Source: Cryptomeria japonica (lineage: Eukaryota > Streptophyta > Pinopsida > Cupressales > Cupressaceae). Taken from it: DNA of 64,000 bases. The position numbers were made by a program, and so were the translations under genes. How positions within the stretch are numbered: position 1 is the first letter of the stretch; each line of letters opens with the position of its first letter. Positions 32,989 through 43,715 of the stretch are shown one piece after another. The notes beneath the pieces were generated by a model. The model did not search any database. It was not told where the DNA came from and saw nothing but the letters and a program-made list of their open reading frames with translations. The DNA is taken from contig NC_081414.1 of NCBI RefSeq assembly GCF_030272615.1, positions 54,957,636 through 55,021,635 on the forward strand, written 5' to 3'.

Positions 32989-33830
32989 TGTTAGTCTCAA
33001 ATTCTAATTCCTTCTTATCTCTTGTGAGAAATTTACAACTTTGTCTGCAAAAGAGAGATCAAGGAAAAGCAACTTCAGGGCAACATATGACAAGGTTTTT
33101 TGCACCTTCTACACTTCAAACTTTTCCAAAGTTTAGGTGGGTATACCTCTTGTGAACTGAATTCACACTACAAAAAATAGATCCATGGTAAACCAGTCCG
33201 AAAACTAGTGAATCTTATCGCCTTTAAACTAACTAAAACAAAGAAATAAGGCTTATGCTCATGTTCATTGTTGACCCACAAAATATGTAAAAAGATAACT
33301 ACAATATATATCAGTGCCTTATCCAGGCCACAGAGTCATCTAAGTTTAAACAATAATCCCACAATTAAACATCTCCACACATCCCATCACCTCAGCTTCT
33401 ATAAACCCCACATATGCTTGACATATATGAAAATCCATCCTTATCAAAATAGAAAGAATTCATCACATTCAAAGTTTCTAAACAAGTAACTTACTGACAA
33501 AGATATTTCTTGCATATTTAATTTCCCTCCTGAAGAGAAAATCTAAGAAACACACCTATAAAATATTGCCTTACAATCCATGCTCAAATGAATAACCCTA
33601 AATTACTCAGATTAAGACCAGTAAATATTTTCAAGCACACCCGAAGACAAGACAAATTCTAGGCTCAAAATTGATGGTCTATATATTGATATTAATTTGA
33701 GAAAATATTGCAAAAACATTAGAGCATTCTCTATATCACTAGAAAATCCTACATATATTTTTGGAGAGTTTTCTTACAATTTCTTGTGATCCCCTTTTTC
33801 ATTGTCTTGGTCTCCATTTATAATAACATG
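32989..33830 (-). repeat. LTR of H (R-U5 and promoter part; right edge unknown)
   Basis: The left edge TGTTAGTC is set by the PBS. The minus strand carries TATAAATGG at 33822-33814, so R probably starts near 33790 and R-U5 is about 800 nt. U3 must lie to the right, where ORF X ends at 33899. No matching CTAACA terminus is found nearby; a weak candidate (TTAACA) at 38220-38225 would give a 5.2 kb LTR containing all of ORF X. Confidence 0.55.
33814..33822 (-). promoter_or_regulatory. TATA box of H LTR
   Basis: TATAAATGG on the minus strand, followed by GAGACC. It lies 77 nt downstream of the ORF X stop codon and about 830 nt upstream of the PBS, as for an LTR promoter. Confidence 0.5.
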
Positions 33831-33898
33831 GATGCATACAAGGTTCGAATAGTTTTCAAAAAGGTTTGTTACAAACCGAATTACTCTCCAAGAAACGG

Positions 33899-36800
33899 TT
33901 ACAAGTCTTTTTCAACATCCACAACTTCTTGTGCCTCTTGTTTAGTCACAACCTCTTCTAACTGCTTGAGAGCATCTTCTTTCTTTCCCATATACCTGCT
34001 CTTCCATTCCTAATAAGCATCATCACTTGGCCAAGAAAACTAACAACCTTCTGCTTCATGTCTACTAGCCTTTTCCAAGTGACTCTTAAATGTCCAATTT
34101 CCTTTTCTATGAAACCATAATGAGATTTCACCTTTTCAATTTCTTCAATTGTTTGGACAAATAGGGAGGTGTCATCAGTTTTGATAATTTGATTGATCCT
34201 TAAGGACAAATTGTGGTCCACCTCTTTCAACCAGGTCTTCTCTTCTTTCAACTGAATTGGACCAATAAAACCTCCTAGAAATAATTCAAATTTATGATCC
34301 GAATATTCTTTTCTATAAAGCTGGGTTTTTCTTTTCACACCTATCCTTTCCTCTAAGAGAATATTCATCTCTTTTATAAACTCATTGGTAGACCTTAGAA
34401 GGTCATTCTCCTCTGCATCTGGATGAGATGAGCACATGAGGTCCAATTCTTTACCTCTAGGCATCCACTTATTAAGGATTATGTATACAATGGGGGCCTT
34501 GACTGAGTCAACAAACTTCAAGACTGTGGCTTTCACCTTCTCTTCATATTTGTTTGCAAACAATTCTTCAGCTTGTTTCAACCTTTCCAACTCATGTTGG
34601 ACACTTTTAGGTGATTGGGAACCAGAAGGCATAAGAGAAGGGGGGTATTCTAGAATGGGACTAGTAGGAGGGGGTCTTGCTAGAGAGGAGCCTATCATTA
34701 GTGTAGAGGATTCACCTGGATGGTGCTGACCTACCAATTGACTCTGGAGTCTTGTAATAATGTTATCCCTGTTGTCTATTCCTTCTTTAACCTCATTGTA
34801 GGCCTTTAAGATAGTCTCCAACTTCAATTGGAGATTAGCTCTTTCTTGTGCCTCTCTCTCTTCTACTGCCACATTGAACTTTGCAATTTCCAAAATAGTG
34901 CCTGTACCTTCCACTACCCCTATATCTTGGACTCTTTTGACAATCATGCCTCCTAGGAGGCTAGAATCTGATGCATCTTTCCTTCTTTTGTTCTCATCCT
35001 TCTTTAAAGACCACATGACAAGAGCAACATTATCCATGTTGAATGTCACTCCTTCCATATGCTTTCTTTCCTTCCTTACTGCATCAAGCACTAGAGCATC
35101 TTCTATATCCCTTTTCTACCATTTCTCTTCCTTTCTAAGGGGTAATAGTTTTAAATTCTTCCATCATTTCTTGCTTTATCTCTTCTTCCACCTGAGTTGT
35201 ATCTCTGAGAGGCTGTTCACTCTTCCTTTGTTCACATCTAACCTTGAATTTCTCCATGTTTTTCTTCCATACAAATTGTATAAAAGCCCCTATTGTAACA
35301 AAGTTACTATCAACCAAGAATTCTTCACTGGCTTGCTTAACAGTAAGATCCAATTCTTGGCCTTTTAGCTCACCATTAGTCAAATTCATTTCAGCACTAG
35401 GTGGCTCTTCAGGCATTCCCCCTTGGGTCTTTTCATAAGTATAGGCAATCTCAATGAGAGTCCCTAACTATAATAATTGTTCAGCCACTGCTTGTTCATC
35501 TCCAATTTGGATGGGGGACTGAGATGGAGAATATTGAGGTAGATTAGTTTCTATTTCCTTTCCCACTCTTTGTCTTTTAGGGGAATCCTGAATGTCAATG
35601 ACATCTTTAGTTTTCCTTTTTCCTTTTGAAGTGGAAGGCTCACCTGTCACTAGCATCATCACAGTGTACTTTGACTTCTTATGCATTACATAGTCACCAG
35701 GTGGGATAGCCTTAGCAAAGGCAAGCTTGGCCAAGACCAACTTAACCTTATCAGGATCATTTTGCTTTATGGCCTCCCTTTTTTCTTTTAAGGTCTGCAT
35801 GTGGTCTTCAAAATATAGAATCAAGAATTTGATTTTCTTCTCAAAAGGGTCGAAGATAGAAAGAGGATCATAGCTACTGTCCAATTGATGGATAAAATCA
35901 AGTGCCTTCTTGTATGCGATCCACTTCTCTTTCCCTAGTTCCTACTCATCTAAGCTGAATTCATTTCTGATTAAATCTTCTAGGAACTAAAATTGGTGAG
36001 GCCTACCTCTACACACTGCGCTCCTTCTGAACATACCATTGAAGAAGTCCTTAGGGTCTGCACATCTTGAAATTGCAGTTGACAACCTATATGGTTTAAA
36101 GAATTCTTCAAAATATTTCCATCGACCCTTAGTGATTACAAAATGGTGGGCCATGGTAATAGTTGGGCGAATGGTCCCTTTACCCCTACTGGTTAGCTCT
36201 GCCTCTTTCACTCCTCCAATCTGTCTCAATACTTTTGCAATCCCTATCTTTAATGGGACCTGATAGGGTAGTAAATAGGGGGTACCACTAAATCCATACA
36301 CTCTGAAAATAGTTGACACAGTGTACAAATACATGTCTCCCCAATTGTGAACAATCTTAATATCCTCTGCAAACTCCTTAGGTCTGAGGAATTCTGAAAG
36401 ATCCTTAGGAATTCTAGGGTTTTCTCTGCATAAAAGAATTCTAATTTTAGATGCAAAGCACCTATCAAATTTCAAGAAACTAGCATCTTCTCTATCCCAG
36501 AATAAGACAGTGCTCTAGAGTTGAACAGGCATCTCTTCCTTATCCTTTATCTTGATCAAGTCCATTTCCTTTGCAAAGTAATCAGCACCTTTGAATAGGA
36601 ACATGTGCATTAACATGGAGTACCATCCAAATGGTCTATCCACCTTACCATTTTTGATCCCTACTAGCCCTTTATGAATTGCATCAGCAAGGTATGAGGC
36701 ATAATCAAATGTTATTGCTAGGGAGGGGTTCAAAATTTGTGTAATCATTAACATGTAATGGGTTGGCGTATTCTTTTTAGCATCCTCTCCAAAGATCTAA

Positions 36801-37438
36801 CATAAAGCCCAATACATACCCTTAGCCCTTAGAGTGAATAAATTGAGGGAGAATGGTTGCATTGTGCTGGGGCCTACAACTATTAACCCTCCTATCTTAA
36901 AAAAAAATTCTTTCAATTGGCCACTCCTAAGATGATCCCTTTGTGAATTATAAACCTGGGCTAATGACTCAAAGTCAACAAGCTCTAACAAATTGGAGGC
37001 CTCACTGAGTTTAAACACTTTCCTGAATTCATCTTCATTTATTTCAATTAGGACTGATCCCTTTATATTGCTATTGCATCTTGCCATAGGGTCATAATTT
37101 TGTGCAATTAGGGTCAATAGATCTACATCCATGAAAACACCGGGGACCACAAGCTTTCCTACATCCAATTCCCAAATGCTATTCAGAGGAGCTAGGGAAT
37201 GTCTCTGCCCAAAACCAACTTTGAACAGTCCTAAACCTGATATTCCTATTTTAGGGTCCCTTAACCAATTGCCTTTATCATATAGGCCATCCCCAATTTT
37301 CAGGTGAGGGTTCTTTTGTACTAGCTCTTTGGCCTTAGCCTCAGCATTGGTAGACATGGTTAATTGCTCTAAAAAATCATCACAGATGTTTCTGTCCTAA
37401 TAATTGACTTTTCTTGTCAACTCTCTTCTTGGTGCCAT
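33899..37438 (-). pseudogene. ORF X: ~1,180-codon unrecognised protein
   Basis: ATG at 37438 (MAPRRELTRKVNY) is chosen because the frame from it joins the conserved part (DRNICDDFLEQLTMSTNAEA) across one TAG. Residues ~30-480 look globular, e.g. GISGLGLFKVGFGQRHSL, AIHKGLVGIKNGKVDRPF, GWYSMLMHMFLFKGADYF and FYNGMF-like FNGMFRRSAV. Next is a basic bipartite NLS-like stretch (GKRKTK, then SPKRQRVGKE; ~35,580-35,630), an acidic region, and long coiled coils to the end (KEDALKQLEEVVTKQEAQ). About eight stops interrupt it, all TAG, with frameshifts near 35140 and 34035. No RT, integrase, protease or Gag motif is seen. It could be an additional ORF of a Ty3 element, or a captured plant gene. Confidence 0.65.
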
Positions 37439-37774
37439 TCTAAACAAGCAACTAAACCACTAGCAACTAGCACAGACCTCTAATGAAATAATTCACATAG
37501 GAATATTTGGAAACAGACCAGAATTATCAAGAAAAGCACAAAAAACTTGATTATTCGCCTGAAGAGAAATGCTCTGCACCAATTTTCTCTGCAACAAACT
37601 TTGATGAAACAATACTAGCAATCAAGTTGATGCAGACTCATAAGGACAAGTTGGCATTGAATTTTTAGAAATTAACTCTGCATGCTTCGGCTTTATTTTC
37701 AGAATTGAATTCACCAAATTGAATTCAAAACTGGCTCCAATGGGTCATAACTTCTCTGAGTCTTTCCTCTATTT
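37439..37774. other. Leader upstream of ORF X, no gene seen
   Basis: AT-rich non-coding DNA between the ORF X start and the first degenerate repeat unit. No primer site or TATA box was recognised here. Confidence 0.5.
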
Positions 37775-39110
37775 CGCTCTTTCGCCATTTCGTAGAACAT
37801 AAAATTTGTGCTCTTTTCTTTTGTGAAGCAATGCTGGCCGTTGGATCATGAGAACTTACATTGTCTTTAGCTCCATTTGATCTATCTGCTTTAGTCTCGG
37901 GCCCTACCTCCTTTTCGCAACTTCATGGGCTTTAACACTCCTGCATTTTTCTTTTGCGAAGCTGTGCCAACCATTAGATCATGCTCAAAACACTTGGTCT
38001 TTAACTCTAACCAGGAACCGTCAACCTTACTAACTAACCGTGCCTCATCTTGATGGCTAACGGTTTTCGCCATTTCATAGAGGTTAAGCCACAGGCACCT
38101 TCGGGCCACAAAACAATGAGAACCATTGGATCGACCACAAGATGAATACTTTTTAACAGGCTTCAAACCTTTTAAGTGGGCCCTATATTTGGAAATCACT
38201 TACTCAATTTATTCTTCAGTTAACAAGTGCCACATGGCAATCAACCATTAGCTCTGAAAAACTCCTCTGGGTTCCACCCTGAATCCGCCACGTGTTCTCT
38301 TTATTATTCCCACATAACTGCTGGTTACACCTAGGCAGGTCCTTAATTACCCTTCAGAGCCATGTGGCATTCGACACATCACTATCAAGCTCTATGAAAA
38401 GCAGTAGCTGTCAGGCCACATCATGCCTTTGTGTGATGTCCACTTGTCTTTTGCCAATTCATGAACATTAATCTTCATTTGGTTTGTAGCCATGAAACAA
38501 TGAGATTCATCAGATCAAAACAGATATGATCCACTTTTAGCTTCGTGCCTTGCCTATCTTTTGGGCCCTACCAACCTTTTCACGACTTCGCAATGACTAA
38601 CTTACTAGCATCTTACCTTCGTGAATCCACACGAGCCATCGGATCTCAGAAACTTGCTCATTGTTTACTCTTTCTATGGCAACCTTTCCTGAGCCCACTG
38701 CGAACTACCAACTAAGTGCCCCATCACTTCTTTGTCATCGCCAACTAGATCTACCACCTTTATTGCCACCTTTAGTGGGACCTGCCACATTTTCACTACT
38801 TTGCAAAAGGTAAAACGTGTGCATTTCCCAACCGTGAATCAACGCAAGCCATTGATCCTTTTCCAACTCGATCACTCTTTAACTATGGAAGACTGCTTGT
38901 CTCTGGGACCCACCACATGTTTTCGTTGCTTCACAGAACATAAACCATATGCATCTCGGGCTAGCGAATCAATTCAAGCTATTGGATCACAATCAAGATG
39001 CAACTCTTTTACCCAACGGTCAGTCCATCTGGTCGAGCCCGCCTATGCCTTTCACTACTTCGCGATCGGTAACTCACGGGAATCTTAGCTCATCGAAACC
39101 ATGCACACCT
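37775..39110. repeat. About eight degenerate ~110-150-nt repeat units
   Basis: Units start near 37780, 37900, 38050, 38430, 38570, 38750, 38890 and 39030. Each has, in order, a GGGCCC/GGGACC-type start, CC(N)TTTTCGC(N)ACTTCG or a variant, GCAT, TTCGTGAA or GCGAAGC, and ends CCATTGGATC or GCCATCGGATC. Divergence is high and spacing irregular. The last two units also occur in duplication A (14571-14830). Confidence 0.6.
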
Positions 39111-40799
39111 TTAGATCAAAAGGAACCCGCTCACCTTTTAGGAGCCCAATTAAGAAATTAAAACTTTAGGAAAGACATAGAAGGATAATGCACTGATAAA
39201 CCCGCCTAGGAAAAATTAAAGAAGGGGGGGGGACACTTTTCACGACCAATGAACTCTCCTTTAAGTGAATAAAGTAACACAGAAATAGAATTATAAGGGT
39301 TTTTCTTAGACACAGGAGCAATTTAAGACCTAAACCTTGGACCCCTTAGGACTTAAAACAATTTTGAAGCAACTAGGGCATACCAGACTCAAAATTTTGA
39401 AAAACCTAGCCAATTATGGATTGAGAACATCCATTTTTAAAACAATGATAACACCCCCGATACAAACTTTCCATATACCGGTTCACATATCGGTTCACTT
39501 TCTCCATATACCGATTCATTCCATCATACCAGTTCACACTTCATCATACCGCTTCACTTGTACCATCATACTGGTTCACTTGCTAGATTACTTACTTCAA
39601 TATACCAGTTTATACTTCAACATATTGACATCAATGAAAACATACTATAGATAGGAATTCGGAAATCATCAAAGCAAATAGGAAATTGGTCTAGCTCAAT
39701 CATGAAAACTCAAATGCAGTGATTAATCCTAATTACATTCAATGAAAACATGAAGACAAGACATTCAAAATGAAATCTAAGCAAACCAAATACAAATGTC
39801 TCCTTCAAATAGCTTTGTTTTGTGGATCTCACCTTCAAGTGCACAAGTATAACATGAAAGCAAAATTGACAAGACAAGACGACAGCATAAGGGTACTAGA
39901 AACATGATTGATTCGACCTTTTGATTGAATAAATTCATCCAATTTATAGATAAATCGAAGAAAAGACAAGATTTGCATGAAGAGATTTGAAAGGAAATTT
40001 CAAATCAAGAATGACAAATATGACAAATTATGACAAAATTGACACTTTCTATGCAAGATTGATTGATTGATAATTATGACAAATTGCTATGTCAAAATTG
40101 ATTGATTGATAATAATGACAAATTATGACAAATTGCTATGTCATTCCCATGAAATTAGGAGAAAATTAGGAGAAAATTGAAAATTGGATGAATTAGAAAT
40201 TAGGAAATTAGAAAATTGATGAAAATTAGAAAATTAGGAATTAGGAGAAATTAGTAAATTGGAAAATTAGGTAAATTAATTACTAATTTTTCATTCATTA
40301 ATTAATTCACAAAAAGGGAGGAATTAGTTAGCCAATTAAATAAACATTTAATTGTGACAAGAAGACTTAGGATAAATAAACTATTTAACCTAGAAGGAGA
40401 AATGACAAACAAGGTTAAATGAATAAATCATAAAACCTTAGAAGATGAAAGGATGACAATTAGGTCTTTGACAAAAGATAATTGATATCAATTCGATTTG
40501 ATCTTGATTCTGACTGACAAAGGAGCAATGCTGATAAGTGATTTGATTGATAAATGCACCAATTGACAAGGAACAATGACTAATTGATCCAAATTGACAT
40601 GATTGAGAAGGACGACGATCGATGACAAATTGATCGCAAAATGACAAGATTGAAAATGTCAACGATCAATGACAAATCGATCGCAAGACGACAATGATTG
40701 ATGACAAATAGATAACAAAATGACAAGATTGACCAGAGGACAAGGACCGATGATGAATCGATCGCAAGATGACAAGATTGAAAAGAGGACAAAACCCTA
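38889..40799. repeat. Segmental duplication copy B
   Basis: Counterpart of 14571-16510. It runs from the last degenerate units, through a spacer with ATACCGGTTCAC iterations and a copia LTR remnant (to 39645), into the 3' LTR of element P. B lacks 28 nt present in A and in the other P LTR (50942-51916), near 39797, between CTCCTTCA direct repeats. Confidence 0.9.
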
Positions 40800-41079
40800 A
40801 TTAGTATTGACGATGTCCAAAATGATGACAAATGAACATGCACATTGATGCGATAGGATAAGATCGATCAAAATCATGACTAAAGATTGCTATCGACAAG
40901 ACCAAATTCAAAAGTGAGACAAATGAAGAATGCAAAAGAAGGACTCAATGCTCGCAAATGATAAAGACCAAGTACGCAACATAGAAGAAATGTTAATGCA
41001 ACACAAAAACCTAAAATAAGGCTATGCGCCAATGTTAAAATACGACTCCGCAAGAGTTGGGCAGTTTTAGATGTCTACA
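39646..41079 (-). repeat. 3' LTR of P
   Basis: 1,434 nt, ending TCTACA at 41074-41079; the left end TATAGATAGG is a mutated TGTAGATAGG. TATA box (TATAAATT, minus) at 39948-39941. U3 repeats at 40590-40800. The preceding purines on the minus strand (CAAAGACGGGCAAAA, just right of 41079) fit a polypurine tract. Confidence 0.9.
40590..40800. repeat. U3 tandem repeats of P LTR
   Basis: Four diverged ~45-65-nt units built around GATCGATGACAAATTGATCGC and GACAAGATTGA. Similar arrays lie at 16320-16510 in copy A. The 5' LTR of P is interrupted by T at the first unit, so its own array lies beyond the window. Confidence 0.75.
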
Positions 41080-41885
41080 TTTTGCCCGTCTTTGAAACAA
41101 TGTGATATTAAGCGTTGTTTCAAAGAACAATAATGAAAATACCCCAGATAATGACAATGACATATGCATTCCCCCTCGAGGAATTGGCCAGAAACATCCA
41201 GAAAAGAGACCAATTGATCGATAATAATGATAGAACATGATAGGAGCAAACAGACTGACAATCGGAGATCAGATGCACGAAGGACAAGCAATTGAAGGTG
41301 CAAAATACCGTGACCAGCATAAGATGGAGAGAGTGCACGTCCATCTATGCACTGACAAAGATCTATAAATGAGACAAAGAGAGTGAAAAGTGCTCATTTG
41401 CACTAGCCAAAGAGGAGGATTTGTTGCTCTAGAAAAGGACACGTGTAGAGAGATGGTGAACATTCCAATGGTAGATCACCTTGGGGAACGTGTATGCACC
41501 TACAAACAACCGAATGATGCAGGAGCAGCGGTATGCATCTCAAAAACCCATATTGTCAATTTCATGAATTTGACTTGCTTGCAGGACATTGCAAGGCCCA
41601 CAAAGAATGCAGAAAGTGACTTTTGTGCCTGTGTGAGCGCATCCTGCACTTGTGTAGGGTACACAGGTGCAAGTTGATGCAACATAGGTGTAGGACACAA
41701 CACACAGGCGTAGTTGTGCACTAGGAACTCAAATTTGGTCAAAAATAGCATGCAAATGTTCCAAAAAGGGGGATAAGGGTAGGATAGGTCAAAATAGATT
41801 AGACACACCCTGATTTGGACATGAAACAAGGAAATGTAGCCCATAGGAGAAAACCCTAAAACTAACAAAATATGCCCCAATTGTG
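41080..41885. other. P internal, 3' region; iterated ACACAGGCGTAG motif
   Basis: Non-coding DNA between the 3' LTR and the PMD pseudogene. Near 41618-41726 there are about six variants of the ACACAGGCG(C/T)AG motif (GTGCCTGTGTGAGCGC, ACACAGGTGCAAG, ACATAGGTGTAGG, ACACAGGCGTAG). It is the same family as the leader array at 50684-50845, so P carries it at both internal ends. Confidence 0.6.
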
Positions 41886-43715
41886 ATGCAGAGTCAACAG
41901 TATCCACTGATTACGTGGGAGAACCGACCTAATTGCTTCATGTTACGACATAGACTCAGGAGCACGGACAGAGATACATTAGCAGGACTTGGAATATACT
42001 ATATCACGTTCATGCCCAAGATTAGGGCAAACACAAGACTGCTTACCGCATTGGCAGAGCGATGGCATTCAGAGACTTCCTCTTTCCATCTGGCAACTGG
42101 TGAGGTGACTGTGACACTAGAGGATGTATGGCATATCCTCTGCATTTAGATTCATGGAGAGATGATAGAGTATGACCCAGTGATAGGGGGATATGCTTTG
42201 TGTAGATTATTTGAGTGCGACGCAGATGATTTGGATATCGTAGAGAGGGAGATTGGCTAGGAGACCATGGCATCAGAGTATGATCGGCAATATGTGGTGA
42301 TAGCCGTGGTTATAGCATGCCTACTAGTAGGGGACATATGAGGAAATGGATTCCCTATTGGATGGGGAAGAGTGCTAGAGAGAATGGTGATAGAGGGGAT
42401 GGTGTACGCATCGGGACTATGTGTGCTTGCTATGCTATATTTTCAGTTGCATCAGATAGCATATCAGGGAGTGCAGACTTTGAGCTGCGGAGTCACACTG
42501 CTATAGGTATGGGCATTTGAGCACATAGCCATATGTCAATCGATTGTAGAGAGACAGGTAGTACCACATTGACCATATGTGTACTACTATGGGGGAGCAC
42601 TGAGACAGGGTCCTTTTGGATACATATTGTACTGGCGACATGAGCTAGACAGATTGAGAGAGTTCACATGGAGGCCATATCTTGATTGCCCTGGATGGTC
42701 AGATGATAGTGAGGAGCTACCATATTACAGATAGGGGAGATACCTGATTGGGTGACTAGTGAACTGCTAGAGGGTGATTGAGATGTACTTGCCAGAGAGA
42801 GTCAGATGACAGTTTGGAGAGAGGCAGGATGTACCTAGAGGGACTGCACACTTTGCCCAATCTCACAGAGAGACAAGTCAGTGGGGGAGGATGATTCAGC
42901 CACACATAGCATATGCAGACTTCACATAGCTATAGCAAAGACACTGGGATTGGACATCAGATGCGGTTGACACTGGGACGACAGAGGAGTATGAGCGATA
43001 GTTTGCACGATGACGGCCAGTGCCATTGACAGATCCTGATGTTCTGGTACCTAGGAGACAGGAGGACTTCCCACTCGCTGGAGAGGAGGGAGATGATGAG
43101 GATAGAGAGGAGGATGAGGACAGAGAGGATGAGGGGGATGACAAGGATGGAGATGATGAGGATGAATATTATGAGCCAGATTTAGCCGATCAAGAGTCAT
43201 TGCAGGATATACCCATAGAGCCAGAGATAGCTAGGATAGAGGAGATGGAGATGTGCAGGGTTACCATAGCGAGTCAGCATGATCACATTGCAATATTAGA
43301 GAGATAGAATGCCCTCTTGAAGACAAAGCATGATTAGTTTAGAGCAAAGATAGCTAGATTGACAGCAGCTCGAGATACCATGATAGCCCAGGCACAACAA
43401 GAAGGGCAGAGAGTCACTGAGTACATTGGGTCGATTAGGGATGCTAGTGCACGTGAGATGGCATAGATGTTGGTAGAGACCGGAGAGGAGATACGCTATT
43501 GGATGACACTATATGAGAGTGCAGTTCCACTAGAGTAGAGAGCATCATCATATTGGGCACGATCGAGGATAGAGAGTGGGGCACGCTCTCGGAGGTCAGT
43601 GAGTAGCATGGGGGTGAGTGGACCTATGAGACCACCACAGCCAGGACCTGGGATAGGAAGGACATCATCCTTGAGACATGGCAGGGATGAGGAAGATAGA
43701 GGGAGCACCCAATGA
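41886..43715 (+). pseudogene. Plant mobile domain (PMD) pseudogene, antisense in P
   Basis: ATG at 41886. Residues ~40-90 have TRLLTALAERWHSETSSF and HLATGEVTVTLEDVWHIL, the PMD signature. VWAFEHIAIC (~42498-42530), VYYYGGALRQGPFGYILY (~42576-42630) and TWRPYLDCPGW (~42670-42700) match further along the fold. An acidic tail (EEGDDEDREEDEDRED, ~43085) follows. At least ten stops break it. PMD proteins of the MAIN/MAIL family act in the nucleus in silencing and genome stability, and PMD genes are known to be carried by transposable elements. Antisense placement relative to P fits an antisense additional ORF. Confidence 0.8.

Larger units (their letters stand above)
16511..33830 (-). mobile_element. 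Ty3-like element H, interrupted by two nested copias
   Basis: Minus strand: LTR (33.8 to 32,989 kb), PBS 32984-32967, Gag from 32697, nested C1, Gag 26825-26277, nested C2, Gag tail and knuckle 18795-17434, protease, RNase H to 16511. Both nested copias have 5-bp target duplications, and the Gag reading continues across each insertion point, proving one host element. The 3' half is missing, cut by duplication A. No RT is present between protease and RNase H. Confidence 0.85.

Noticed and set aside
34874-35368. 164-codon plus-strand frame
   Set aside because: Shadow of ORF X on the opposite strand; hydrophobic Leu/Ser/Phe composition typical of antisense of charged coiled-coil coding.
41035-41463. 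Overlapping minus-strand frames at the P 3' LTR edge
   Set aside because: Several frames are open at once with Leu/Ser/Cys-rich products, without similarity; non-coding LTR border.
43020-43307. Separate acidic plus-strand gene
   Set aside because: It is in the same frame as the PMD domain at 41886 and forms the acidic tail of that pseudogene.
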